DNA of 64,000 nt from 43-108 sp001915545 (GCA_902491215.1 CABUGV010000002.1:1-64000); one strand, 5' to 3'; counted from the first letter of the stretch, positions 51,903-60,948 are shown. The notes: generated from the sequence alone by a model not told the origin. Numbers and translations are program-made.

Positions 51903-52868
51903 CTACAAAATCTTACGCATAGCGAAATTTGTAAGTTCCAATTTGTTTGCCCGATGTTTCTGTATTCTTATTACGCTGTATCCGTTATTTTCGAAAAATG
52001 AGCGTGCTGTCAAACTTACGTCTGATGTGATTTCTGTTACACCGTATTGACGGGCAAGACGTTCGACCTCTGAAAGAAGCTGTGTGGCGACTCCCCTGCC
52101 CTGCCAATCTTTATGGACGAACATGGAGTGCAGATAACCATCGGTGTTCATTGAGGAAAAACCGACCATGATGTTTTGAGCGTTGAATGCTCCGACGAAA
52201 TAATTCTTAGAGAGAAGAGTTTCCCATTTTTCCAAACTCTCGCCACAAGATGCCCAATCTGCCACCTCTTCCGCCGTGTAGTCCCTAAGATTAACATTGA
52301 GGACCGTTGAACAAAATAAATTCTGCATCTCTGGTATATCTTTGTTCTCAAGCTTACGGATTGTATATTGCGAAGTCTGATGAATAAGTTCTTTCACCGT
52401 AATAAATTCCTCCTCAGTTTCTTTTATAATTTTGAAGCCCAGCTTTAGATACATATTAACTGCATAGTTTGCCTTCTGCACTGAAAGCGAAACACGTTTG
52501 TATCCTTTTTGTTCAAGCAGATTCATCATCTCATGCATCATGTGGTTACCGATACCTTTATTTCTATACTCAGCATATAGAGATATGGCAAGTGATGGAG
52601 CTTCATCATCCACATGTCCGTAATCGTTCATAATACGTGTCCAAACGGCACCTATGATTTTACCTGCACTTTCTGCAACAAGACAGCAATCATCCTTTTT
52701 GTTTCCAAAACCTTCGACATAAACTTTCAGTTCCGGCAAATCAACAATATCTCTTGAAGGCGACTCCATTCCTTCAGGGATAAAGATGGCCTCATAAAGG
52801 AAATCCTTCAACAAATATGTTTCACTTGGTCGCAAAGGGCGAATAGTATAATCTATATGTTTATCCAT
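51903..52868 (-). CDS. Double-GNAT-domain N-acetyltransferase
   Basis: 321 residues from ATG 52868; the frame is open to 52901 but that extension runs far into the upstream gene. Two GNAT folds in tandem: the first about 1-155 with YAEYRNKGIGNHMMHEMMNL as the acetyl-CoA loop, the second about 165-320 with VHKDWQGRGVATQLLSEVER. The start overlaps the SRPBCC gene by 8 bases, so they are co-translated. Substrate unknown. Confidence 0.83.
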   Translation of the reverse strand: MDKHIDYTIRPLRPSETYLLKDFLYEAIFIPEGMESPSRDIVDLPELKVYVEGFGNKKDDCCLVAESAGKIIGAVWTRIMNDYGHVDDEAPSLAISLYAEYRNKGIGNHMMHEMMNLLEQKGYKRVSLSVQKANYAVNMYLKLGFKIIKETEEEFITVKELIHQTSQYTIRKLENKDIPEMQNLFCSTVLNVNLRDYTAEEVADWASCGESLEKWETLLSKNYFVGAFNAQNIMVGFSSMNTDGYLHSMFVHKDWQGRGVATQLLSEVERLARQYGVTEITSDVSLTARSFFENNGYSVIRIQKHRANKLELTNFAMRKIL

Positions 52869-53262
52869 TTTGTTCACATTTTCTTTTAAGGTCCGAAACA
52901 TAATGCTTTTGTTGATTTCTTATATAAAACCAAGCAAAAGGATACAACCACCATTTCTTCAATCTGATTGACTCTATAAACTGTATCTCTGTTCCGGATT
53001 CTGTACGCTTGAAATATCCGGTCCACTCTCCCGATAAATTCTCATTGTCCATCGTAAACGAATATTGGACCAACGGCTTTAAGACAGTGATGGTGAAACT
53101 TGTAACATATCCATCATTGCAAACTTCTTTGAAATGCCTTTCATCTGAAATATCGACAGATGATATATCACTGCGCCATGAATAATCATGAAGCGAAGTT
53201 ACTACATTCCAAACGGTATGTAAATCTGCACGTATCGGCGATTTTATTTTAGAACGTATCAT
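52861..53262 (-). CDS. SRPBCC/polyketide-cyclase-like protein
   Basis: 133 residues. IKSPIRADLHTVWNVVTSLH, WRSDISSVDISDERHFKEVC and the C-terminal helix FAWFYIRNQQKHYVSDLKRK fit the START-like helix-grip fold that binds hydrophobic ligands. No catalytic residues can be assigned. It is the third gene of a minus-strand cassette with two acetyltransferases. Confidence 0.7.
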   Translation of the reverse strand: MIRSKIKSPIRADLHTVWNVVTSLHDYSWRSDISSVDISDERHFKEVCNDGYVTSFTITVLKPLVQYSFTMDNENLSGEWTGYFKRTESGTEIQFIESIRLKKWWLYPFAWFYIRNQQKHYVSDLKRKCEQNG

Positions 53263-53305
53263 AAGGACTGCATTTATTAGATTAGGGAATACTCTAATAT
53301 GAATA

Positions 53306-53839
53306 TCAGTTCAAAAGAATCTTCACAAAATCTTCTTTCAGCAATTCAAAATAGTGACAATCTACAAACGAGCCATTTTTAAAACAAGCTTTTCGGTGAA
53401 TGCCGCATTGATTGAAACCTACATTTTCTAAAACACAGATTGACGCAACATTATTTGCGTAGACGTTTGCATAAACTCGCAAAATGTCAGTATTGCGAAA
53501 ATAACTTTCAAGAGCTATCTTAATAGCTTCAGTCATGATGCCTTGATTCCAATATGGTTCGGCCAACCAATAACCTATCTCCGCATTAAAACGTTCGACA
53601 TCTGAATCTCTCATAAAACCTATGTTGCCTGACGCTTCTGAATTTATTTCTATGCAATAATTGCTCTGAATTTCTTGACTTAAAACGAACTGAATAAACT
53701 CTTCTGCATCTTTTTCTGTATAAGGAAAAGGCAAACCGTCCCTACAGTTATCCCAAATCTTTTTATTATTTAGATTTTTCGCCAATGCCGGGATGTCATT
53801 TTCTGTCCAATTTCTTATAGTGAATGCTAACATAATCAT
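53306..53839 (-). CDS. RimJ/RimL-type GNAT acetyltransferase
   Basis: 177 residues. FTIRNWTENDIPALAKNLNN, ADPYWNQGIMTEAIKIAL-like loop (LAEPYWNQGIMTEAIKIALE) and ANNVASICVLENVGFNQCGI are those of the RimJ/RimL or ribosomal-protein-serine acetyltransferase group. The start TGATG overlaps the TfoX-fusion stop by one base; a second ATG at 53833 is an alternative. Substrate unknown. Confidence 0.83.
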   Translation of the reverse strand: MIMLAFTIRNWTENDIPALAKNLNNKKIWDNCRDGLPFPYTEKDAEEFIQFVLSQEIQSNYCIEINSEASGNIGFMRDSDVERFNAEIGYWLAEPYWNQGIMTEAIKIALESYFRNTDILRVYANVYANNVASICVLENVGFNQCGIHRKACFKNGSFVDCHYFELLKEDFVKILLN

Positions 53840-54684
53840 CAGGTATTTTCAAGATTTTCAATCATTTTCCTCAAATTGGATTCATTCTCTTCATCTGATA
53901 TTGAAGGGTCTTTCATAAAACGTCTGCAAGGCAATTCGGGACAACCGCCACAATTTTCACGTTTACGTTCCTTACAGCATTTCCAGATAGGACATGCGTC
54001 GTCGCCGGTAAATTTAAGCCAGAAAACTTTACCTTTTATTTTCCGGCATCCTTTGCATTTTTCGGGGAAAGAGGGACATTCAACACATCTTGCACCACAA
54101 GGCGACGGGTAGAAGAAATCGTCTTTCCAATACCACCATCTGCACTTGCCGATATCGGGATTTTCCGTATTGACGAAATATTCCAAAGCACGATAGAGAT
54201 AAAGCTGGCAACGATCTATGGTACAACCGCGCAAACGACATTCCTCATTATATAAATCTTCAGCCTTAGCGCCTTTCAAAGACTCTACGGAAGTGTAGCC
54301 CATGGCCAAAAGATCCTGTTCGGTCTGCTGTCCTACATTAGGAATACTTCGTAAAGAATGCTTATCGGCTTTTTTCGATTTCTTTTGAGGGTAAGGAAGC
54401 ACCTTCTCCAGAGTACCTACGATTTTCAATAGAGCATCCTTATGTTCTACGTCAAGCACATAGTGTTCCTTTGCTCCATCATAAGGAATACCCGTTTCGG
54501 CTTCGTTCATCAAATCGGATATGGCAGGGTGCTTTTTGACGTATGCGATGTTGTCGCATATCATAACAGCAGGCTTTTCGTTGACATACACCATATAGTC
54601 GCCGAACATCTTGCGGTAACGGATAGTGCCTAAATCCTTCAAGCTGGAACAGACAAATTCTATGAAATCAAGATTGCTTGCCAT
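53839..54684 (-). CDS. TfoX-like protein fused to a Cys-rich DUF3795 domain
   Basis: 281 residues in three parts. Residues 1-105 are a TfoX N-terminal domain (IRYRKMFGDYMVYVNEKPAV). Residues 113-190 are a TfoX C-terminal helix-hairpin domain (IPNVGQQTEQDLLAMGYTSV). Residues 195-270 are a Cys-rich domain (SPCGARCVECPSFPEKCKGC, later ENCGGCPELPC) of the DUF3795 type, probably metal-binding. TfoX/Sxy proteins regulate competence in gamma-proteobacteria; in Bacteroidota the function is unknown. First gene of the four-gene minus-strand cassette. Confidence 0.8.
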   Translation of the reverse strand: MASNLDFIEFVCSSLKDLGTIRYRKMFGDYMVYVNEKPAVMICDNIAYVKKHPAISDLMNEAETGIPYDGAKEHYVLDVEHKDALLKIVGTLEKVLPYPQKKSKKADKHSLRSIPNVGQQTEQDLLAMGYTSVESLKGAKAEDLYNEECRLRGCTIDRCQLYLYRALEYFVNTENPDIGKCRWWYWKDDFFYPSPCGARCVECPSFPEKCKGCRKIKGKVFWLKFTGDDACPIWKCCKERKRENCGGCPELPCRRFMKDPSISDEENESNLRKMIENLENT

Positions 54685-54767
54685 ATATCTAGAATATCAT
54701 ACTTTTATAAGAAACATATCGAATGTTCTAATTTAACTTTATTATCCCAATAATAAAGCTACACAGA

Positions 54768-54807
54768 TAAAAAAAATGAATGTTACGAATAAAACGCAAC
54801 ATTCATT
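54768..54807 (-). terminator. Terminator of the ABC-F gene
   Basis: AATGAATGTT (54775-54784) pairs exactly with AACATTCATT (54798-54807), minus-strand U7 tail (54768-54774). Confidence 0.8.
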
Positions 54808-54879
54808 CTTACAATATTCTATCTTTCATGCATTTTGATTGCCAATGCTGAAGAATTCGCCTTATGCACAGACAAGAAA

Positions 54880-56496
54880 TTAGTCAGCGTAGAGCTTTGC
54901 ACGAAGTTCGCGTATAGCATCAGAAGCTACATATTCGTCATACTCCATCAGCTTGTCGATAGAACCATTCGGTGTCAACTCTATGATGCGGTTGGCAACT
55001 GTCTGGATGAACTCATGGTCGTGGCTGGCAAAGAGTACGTTTCCGCGGAATTGACGCAGGTTGTTGTTGAATGCCTGAATCGATTCGAGGTCGAGGTGGT
55101 TTGTTGGTGTATCAAGAATGAGACAGTTTGCATTACGAAGCTGCATACGCGCAATCATACATCTCATCTTCTCACCTCCGGAAAGAACATTTACCTTCTT
55201 CAAAACTTCCTCTCCTGTAAAGAGCATACGTCCAAGGAAGCTCTTGAAGTAAACATCGTTGCCTTCACCATACTGTCCGAGCCATTCCACGAGATTCTTA
55301 TCTGATTCAAAGAATTCAGAATTGTCGAGAGGCAGGTATGCAGTCGTGATGGTAACACCCCAACGATATGTTCCTGCATCAGCCTGACGGTTACCATTTA
55401 TAATTTCAAAGAGTGCAGTCATTGCACGTGGGTTGTGGCTGAGGAATACAATTTTCTGTCCTTTCTCAACAGTGAAAGTGAGATTGTCGAACAAAACTGT
55501 TCCATCTTCGTCAACAGCCTTGAGTCCTTCAACCTCAAGAATCTGATTACCCGGTTCACGGTCCATCTGGAAGATGATTCCTGGATATTTTCTGCTTGAA
55601 GGCTGGATATCTGCAATGTTAAGCTTTGCAAGCATCTTCTTACGGCTGGTTGTCTGCTTACTCTTAGCAGCGTTGGCAGAGAAACGACGGATGAACTCTT
55701 CAAGTTCGCGCTTCTTCTCTTCAGCCTTCGCCTTCTGGTTCTGAGCCTGCTTGAGAGCCAATTGGCTACTTTCGTACCAGAAACTGTAGTTACCGGCAAA
55801 GAGATTTATTTTTCCAAAGTCAATATCGACAGTATGAGTGCTGACAGCATCAAGGAAGTGACGGTCGTGACTTACAACCAACACAGTGTGTTCAAAGTTT
55901 GCAAGATAATCTTCAAGCCACATCACAGTGTCAAGGTCAAGGTCGTTGGTAGGCTCGTCGAGAAGAAGGTTGTCAGGATTTCCAAACAAAGCCTGTGCAA
56001 GCATGACACGCACTTTCTGTTTACCGCTGAGCTCTCCCATTATCTTATAGTGGAGATCTTCTGAAATACCCAATCCACTAAGCAGTATTGCAGCATCACT
56101 CTCAGCATTCCATCCCTCGAGTTCAGCAAACTTTTCTTCCAATTCTGCTACACGAATACCATCGGCATCGCTGAAGTCTGGCTTTGAGTAAAGAGTGTCG
56201 CGCTCCTTCATTATGTCCCAAAGAACTGTGTGTCCCATAAGGACTGTATCCATTACCGTATAGCCGTCATACTTGAAGTGGTCCTGACTGAGAACTGAAA
56301 GACGCTCACCCGGACCCAATTCTACAGATCCTTTTGTAGCCTCAAGCTCGCCAGATATGGCTTTCAAAAATGTAGATTTACCGGCTCCATTGGCACCTAT
56401 GACTCCATAGATATTACCATTGGTAAACTTAAGGTTTACATCTTTGTAGAGAACACGCTTTCCGAACTGTACTGATAGATTTGAAACTGTTATCAT
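54880..56496 (-). CDS. ABC-F ATPase with a degenerate second nucleotide site
   Basis: 538 residues, two ABC domains and no membrane segments. NBD1 is intact: GANGAGKSTF, signature ELSGKQKVR, Walker B LLLDEPTNDLDL. The linker region (about 245-300) is charged. NBD2 keeps the signature VLSGGEKMR but its Walker A position reads FLSHNPRAMTALFEI, without the GKS/T, and the Walker B reads LILDTPTNHLDL, with Thr at the catalytic Glu position. ABC-F proteins act on ribosomes to tune or rescue translation; some give antibiotic resistance. The length and motifs fit the housekeeping YbiT-like group. Confidence 0.9.
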   Translation of the reverse strand: MITVSNLSVQFGKRVLYKDVNLKFTNGNIYGVIGANGAGKSTFLKAISGELEATKGSVELGPGERLSVLSQDHFKYDGYTVMDTVLMGHTVLWDIMKERDTLYSKPDFSDADGIRVAELEEKFAELEGWNAESDAAILLSGLGISEDLHYKIMGELSGKQKVRVMLAQALFGNPDNLLLDEPTNDLDLDTVMWLEDYLANFEHTVLVVSHDRHFLDAVSTHTVDIDFGKINLFAGNYSFWYESSQLALKQAQNQKAKAEEKKRELEEFIRRFSANAAKSKQTTSRKKMLAKLNIADIQPSSRKYPGIIFQMDREPGNQILEVEGLKAVDEDGTVLFDNLTFTVEKGQKIVFLSHNPRAMTALFEIINGNRQADAGTYRWGVTITTAYLPLDNSEFFESDKNLVEWLGQYGEGNDVYFKSFLGRMLFTGEEVLKKVNVLSGGEKMRCMIARMQLRNANCLILDTPTNHLDLESIQAFNNNLRQFRGNVLFASHDHEFIQTVANRIIELTPNGSIDKLMEYDEYVASDAIRELRAKLYAD

Positions 56497-56839
56497 AGAT
56501 TGGTTTATATATGAAAATGTTTTTTGTTTCTGATATTATATACAAATGCTAAACATGATAAATGTATCTCCCAAACATTTACTGGTCCATATAATATTTA
56601 TACAACCGAACCTAAAATGGAAGATCCACAAAAACCGTGCAAATTTACGCAATAAAATCGATTAAGTGATAATGGTTTGCCAATAAATGCAATTTTATAC
56701 GGCTTTGCATACAAAAAAAGGGAGCCTCGCAAGCTCCGCTGCTCACGCAGCAGAGCTCACGAGGCTTGCTCCCCCAAAAAAGAATGTTAATGTGGTGTGA
56801 AAATGAACCTGCAAGCAAAGTGCATGCACGTTGCAATCT
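56497..56839. other. Gene-free stretch between pfkA and the ABC-F gene
   Basis: AT-rich apart from the pfkA terminator (56713-56766). No coding frame and no clear ABC-F promoter were seen. Confidence 0.5.
56713..56766 (-). terminator. Long terminator of pfkA
   Basis: On the minus strand AGCCTCG, GAGCT and GCTGC segments pair with GCAGC, AGCTT-type and CGAGGCT segments to form a nearly continuous stem of about 18 bp around a GTGA tetraloop (56723-56766), followed by CCC and U7 (56713-56719). Confidence 0.85.
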
Positions 56840-57817
56840 CTATATGGAAAGCTCGTCGAGCACTTTGATGAGGTCTTTATTTATGTCCTTGTCGCTTCTT
56901 ATGGCGTCTGTAAACGGCACATAGACTACATTATCGTTCTTCAGTCCTATCATGACGTTACGCTGTCCATCAAGAATGGCATCAATGGCTCCGGCACCAA
57001 GACGGCTGGCCAAAATTCTATCACGAGCAGAAGGGGTTCCTCCACGCTGTACGTGCCCGAGAATGGAAATACGTACATCATACTGAGGATATTCCTTACG
57101 AACTCTATCTGCATAGAACATAGCACCGCACTTAGGGCTCTCGCTGACTATGACGATACTTGAATTCTTACTCTTTCGTATGCCACGGCCTATGAAATGC
57201 TCAAGCTGGTCTGCATCTGTACTGTCTTCCGGTATGATAGCAGCCTCTGCTCCACTAGCTATGGCACTGTTGAGAGCCAAGAAGCCGGCATCACGTCCCA
57301 TTACTTCAACGAAGAAAATACGCTCATGAGAATTTGCCGTATCACGAATCTTATCGACACATTCCACAATCGTATTCAGAGTTGTATCATAACCGATAGT
57401 AAGGTCAGTTCCGTAAAGGTCGTTATCGATAGTTCCAGGCAAACCGATACAAGGAACATCGTATTCGTCTGCGAATATCTTTGCACCAGTAAGCGAACCG
57501 TTTCCACCTATTACCACAAGCGCATCAATGCCTTCACGCAACATTGTCTCATGCGCCTTAGCACGGCCTTCTACTGTCATGAATTCCTTTGATCGAGCAC
57601 TTTTGAGGATTGTACCTCCTCTAGATATGATGTTACTTACGCTCTCAGTTGTAAACTCCTTGATTTCTCCGTTTACAAGACCATCATATCCTCTATAGAT
57701 GCCCTTCACTGTAAAGCCCTTACAGATTGCCGACCTGGTCACGGCACGAATAGCCGCGTTCATACCTGGAGAATCACCTCCTGAGGTCAATATACCGATA
57801 CAATTGATTTTTGCCAT
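56840..57817 (-). CDS. pfkA: ATP-dependent 6-phosphofructokinase
   Basis: 325 residues. GGDSPGMNAAIR (ATP-binding), GYDGLVNG, GGNGSLTGA, PGTIDNDLYGTD (catalytic Asp), MGRDAGFLAL and HVQRGGTPSARDRILA are those of the PfkA family with ATP-type Gly residues. It phosphorylates fructose-6-phosphate in glycolysis. It starts 21 bp after the nhaD stop and probably shares its transcript. Confidence 0.96.
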   Translation of the reverse strand: MAKINCIGILTSGGDSPGMNAAIRAVTRSAICKGFTVKGIYRGYDGLVNGEIKEFTTESVSNIISRGGTILKSARSKEFMTVEGRAKAHETMLREGIDALVVIGGNGSLTGAKIFADEYDVPCIGLPGTIDNDLYGTDLTIGYDTTLNTIVECVDKIRDTANSHERIFFVEVMGRDAGFLALNSAIASGAEAAIIPEDSTDADQLEHFIGRGIRKSKNSSIVIVSESPKCGAMFYADRVRKEYPQYDVRISILGHVQRGGTPSARDRILASRLGAGAIDAILDGQRNVMIGLKNDNVVYVPFTDAIRSDKDINKDLIKVLDELSI

Positions 57818-57838
57818 TTTATATTCCTTTATATTAAA

Positions 57839-59230
57839 TCAGAATGTATGTGTTATCCAAAAAACGAGCATCCCGGCCAACCAGGATACAAGTACACGCC
57901 AAGTCATGTTGCGCAGGAACCAAGAGATTCTGATATTCTCAAGCTGCATTACAGAATGACCGGCAAGCGAGCCTAACATTAAGGCAGAACCGCCCATGGC
58001 GCAAGAATATGAAAGCAACTGCCAGTATGTACCATTCTGCACAAAAGCAGAAGTAGAACCAGCAACAGTATCCATAGGAAACATGTTCAAACCTATCATG
58101 ACAAGCGGTACATTGTCTACAACACCAGAGAGTATTCCGGCTGCGATTCCATATACGTAAGTCGTACCGACATGTTCTGTCAGCCAAACAGAAGCATCAT
58201 TAAGGAAACCGCTCTCACAAAGGGCTCCTACACCCAGCGAAATACCGATGAAATAAAGTATTATACGCATACCTACAAATTCAGTATTCTTATAATACCT
58301 GCGCTGAACAAACATGTCCATGCCGTTGCGCTCCAGATTACATATTCCGTCAGCCACCCATATCAATGCCAATACACAGAGAGCACCGATAAACGGAGGA
58401 AGACTCGTCAGATAGTGGAACGTCGGTATAGACCAGAGTCCTACAATACCAATCGCCAATATAAGTATTTTCTGAAACGGAGTAAGAGGCGAATCATCAC
58501 CATCATAACGATCCAGAACAGATGCCACTTCAACTTTTCCATGAAGCATACCTGAAACGAGCAAGTTGAAAACTGCCATCGCTATAAATGCAGGCAAGAA
58601 CAGTCCAAGTGAAAAAGCTGTAGGAGTGACAACACCTTTAACCCACATCATAAGAGTTGTCATATCTCCGATTACAGTGAAAGAACCGCCTAGATTCGAA
58701 GCCACCATAATGGCACAAGCGTATATAAGCTTCTGATAACGCGATTTGACAATCTGTCCCATGATAGAAATCATCAGGATTACGGTTGTCAGGTTATCTA
58801 TGTTTGCTGAGATGAAGAAAGTCAATAGAGTTATGACCCATAAGAAACGGCGACTGCTCCGCATACGCAACCATTTGACAAGCGAATCAAAAACTCCATT
58901 GTTGTTCATTACCTCTACAATTGTATTCGTAGCGATAAGAAACAGTATTACAGCACATGCCTCACCCACGTAACGCACAATAACGCTGTTGGCAATGAAA
59001 TTCTTGACTGTCTCGTGGTTCGACACAGCTCCTCCAAGAAAAGATTTGTATTCGGGATGAACCAGGTCCAGATAAGTCCCGGCATTAAACATGTAAATAA
59101 CCCATGCAACTACTCCGCAGAACATTGCCACAGCTGCACGGTTTATATGATTGATGTGCTCGGTCGACATCAATATATAGCCCACAAACAAGACTGCAAC
59201 TATGACAAGTGTTGTCAATACCATAAGCAT
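57839..59230 (-). CDS. nhaD: NhaD-type sodium/proton antiporter
   Basis: 463 residues with about 12 membrane segments (ArsB/NhaD fold). Typical segments are STEHINHINRAAVAMFCGVV, FFISANIDNLTTVILM, SNLGGSFTVIGDMTTLMMWV and GILSGVVDNVPLVMIGLNMF. It exports sodium in exchange for protons across the inner membrane. The ATG at 59230 lies only 13 bp after the 3' end of tRNA-Gly, leaving no room for a separate promoter; the next ATG (59224) is two codons on. It leads into pfkA. Confidence 0.94.
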   Translation of the reverse strand: MLMVLTTLVIVAVLFVGYILMSTEHINHINRAAVAMFCGVVAWVIYMFNAGTYLDLVHPEYKSFLGGAVSNHETVKNFIANSVIVRYVGEACAVILFLIATNTIVEVMNNNGVFDSLVKWLRMRSSRRFLWVITLLTFFISANIDNLTTVILMISIMGQIVKSRYQKLIYACAIMVASNLGGSFTVIGDMTTLMMWVKGVVTPTAFSLGLFLPAFIAMAVFNLLVSGMLHGKVEVASVLDRYDGDDSPLTPFQKILILAIGIVGLWSIPTFHYLTSLPPFIGALCVLALIWVADGICNLERNGMDMFVQRRYYKNTEFVGMRIILYFIGISLGVGALCESGFLNDASVWLTEHVGTTYVYGIAAGILSGVVDNVPLVMIGLNMFPMDTVAGSTSAFVQNGTYWQLLSYSCAMGGSALMLGSLAGHSVMQLENIRISWFLRNMTWRVLVSWLAGMLVFWITHTF

Positions 59231-59243
59231 GCGTTTTTTTACG

Positions 59244-59316
59244 AGCGGCAGGCGGGGTTCGAACCCGTGACCCTCAGCTTGGGAAGCTGATGCTCTACCG
59301 ACTGAGCTACTGCCGC
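59244..59316 (-). tRNA. tRNA-Gly (CCC)
   Basis: 73-nt cloverleaf on the minus strand. Acceptor GCGGCAG/CTGCCGC (59316-59310 and 59251-59245), D-arm GCTCAGTCGGTAGAGC, anticodon stem TCAGC/GCTGA with loop TTCCCAA, anticodon CCC, reading GGG. T-arm GGGTTCGAACCC. No encoded CCA. It lies 13 bp upstream of nhaD. Confidence 0.96.
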
Positions 59317-59334
59317 AAAGTTCATTTCACAATG

Positions 59335-59342
59335 CAAATGTA
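59335..59342 (-). promoter_or_regulatory. -7 box (TACATTTG) of tRNA-Gly
   Basis: Exact TAnnTTTG match, 18 bp before the mature tRNA. The -33 region is T-rich without a clear TTG. It would also drive nhaD and pfkA. Confidence 0.6.
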
Positions 59343-59528
59343 GGAAAAATATGTAAAAATGAAAGCCATAGTCGTTTTTTTCGCCATCAAAAACACTTTT
59401 TTACCTCATGTGCACAAGTACTGTTGTCAAGCGACAAAGCATAACAGACTTCAATATTCAGAAAAGGAGCATCAGAAGCAAATTCTACATACTCCGATGC
59501 CCCTAAATATTCAAATAAAAAGTCAAAT

Positions 59529-59924
59529 TCACTTAGATGTATACATTTTCCATTCTCCGTCAGAATATATCATTTTCTGCTCATCCTGCTCAACTTTACC
59601 GTTTTCGTATATAGTCTCAAAGTACACGATGGCCAACGAGTCCGGAACTATTATGCTGTCACCGGTAATTTTATAATCCGAAACTTTTCCATTGGAAGTT
59701 TCTGCTTTCGATGCTTTTTCTTCCAAAGCTGCTACATAAAAGTTTTTCTGTGAATCTGTCAATCCGTCCTTAAAATACATACCATCTACTACAGCTTCAT
59801 AATCCTTGTCCTTTACAGCTGTCATGTACTTGTCCAAAGCCTGTTTTGGCCCGCTTCCACCACACGAAGACAATGCAAAAGCTATTACAGAGATTGTAAA
59901 AACGGATTTAAATAATTTTCTCAT
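59529..59924 (-). CDS. DUF4878-like lipoprotein
   Basis: 131 residues from ATG 59924 (MRKLFKSVFTI); the open frame starts two codons earlier at a TTG. Lipoprotein signal ends FALSSC. The mature domain (KQALDKYMTAVKDKDYEAVV, YSDGEWKMYTS) has the NTF2-like layout of DUF4878. Probably a periplasm-facing membrane-anchored protein of unknown role. Monocistronic. Confidence 0.78.
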   Translation of the reverse strand: MRKLFKSVFTISVIAFALSSCGGSGPKQALDKYMTAVKDKDYEAVVDGMYFKDGLTDSQKNFYVAALEEKASKAETSNGKVSDYKITGDSIIVPDSLAIVYFETIYENGKVEQDEQKMIYSDGEWKMYTSK

Positions 59925-59998
59925 AATCAATAGATTTTAAAGTTTAACATAAAGTTTAAAATCAGCAGACATCTTTTTCTTCAATCTTCATCTCGATA

Positions 59999-60649
59999 TC
60001 ATCTGACGAACTCATGAAGAACGGTAAGATGCCTGCTGTTCCATATATCTTCTGGAAATATAATTCTGAGGACATGTCCAGGTATGACAAGTTCTTGCCT
60101 TCTGTCATCAGCAAGATCTATACCATATTTTCTGTAGGCTCTCCATATCAACTCTGTACAATAAAGCGACGTGCTATCTGCCAGATCATACTTATGATCA
60201 AAAGGTACAGAAGATTCATAATCTGCATAGGCTGATGCGGACACAAGTTCTGCTATGCAGTCTGAACATGCCACGCGCGCCACAGCTCCGGCAGAAGCTC
60301 TGTCTGGCGAATAAAACAAGTCTATGGCATCACACCTCACCTTGTCCAGTCCATCATCTTCCACTCCTGCCTCACCAGGCACAGCATGAACTACACGTAT
60401 TCCACTAGAATCAACTATTGCAATACCAATATGCGAATATCTACCGCCGCCAATTGTGACGACAACATTGCTCGATGCACTATTCCCCATTCTGAACAAC
60501 AAATCACCTGAACGTATATCGCTCCACTCCATATATGGCTTATCGTGAGAATCAATTTCAGCACGATGCATGCAACCGACAGATAAACAAAAAATACCAG
60601 CGTACAACAACTGCTTCAATGCTCCATACAGTGAAACATATATATTCAT
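59999..60649 (-). CDS. YiiX/YebB-like NlpC/P60-type cysteine hydrolase
   Basis: 216 residues from ATG 60649, whose product carries a lipoprotein signal (LLYAGIFCLSVGC). The frame is open to 60709, but that end overlaps the promoter -7 box. IRSGDLLFRMGNSASS, RYSHIGIAIVDSSGIRVVHA and SLYCTELIWRAYRKYGI show the permuted P60 fold with Cys (YCTEL) and His (YSHIG). Such enzymes cleave amide bonds in peptidoglycan or related ligands; the substrate here is unknown. Confidence 0.8.
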   Translation of the reverse strand: MNIYVSLYGALKQLLYAGIFCLSVGCMHRAEIDSHDKPYMEWSDIRSGDLLFRMGNSASSNVVVTIGGGRYSHIGIAIVDSSGIRVVHAVPGEAGVEDDGLDKVRCDAIDLFYSPDRASAGAVARVACSDCIAELVSASAYADYESSVPFDHKYDLADSTSLYCTELIWRAYRKYGIDLADDRRQELVIPGHVLRIIFPEDIWNSRHLTVLHEFVR

Positions 60650-60708
60650 TAATTTGATTTTAGAGCTCATAAATAATGCCGTTTGTGGAACATTAAGGTC
60701 AACTGTCA

Positions 60709-60739
60709 CAAATATATTTCAACTTGATTCTTAAACAAA
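60709..60739 (-). promoter_or_regulatory. Promoter of the YiiX-like gene
   Basis: Minus strand TTTG (60739-60736), 19 bp, TATATTTG (60716-60709). Confidence 0.75.
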
Positions 60740-60940
60740 TGCCTTCTAACAGATTTTTACAGAATGAAAAGCATAATTTTACTTATTAAAAAACAATGAC
60801 TTTGTTTTTATGTTTCTCACTGCAACAAATAATAAGAAAAGCTTCTTCAAATTCACTATCAAACAAATTGAAAATATACAAAAGAAAAGGTTTTAATACC
60901 ATATTTATTCTAAATGCAACGTCTTCAAGACATTTTTTCT

Positions 60941-60948
60941 TACTTTTG
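60941..60948 (+). promoter_or_regulatory. -7 box (TACTTTTG) of the heparinase-like gene
   Basis: Exact TAnnTTTG match, 85 bp before the ATG; no clear -33 box, so an activator may be needed. Confidence 0.5.
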
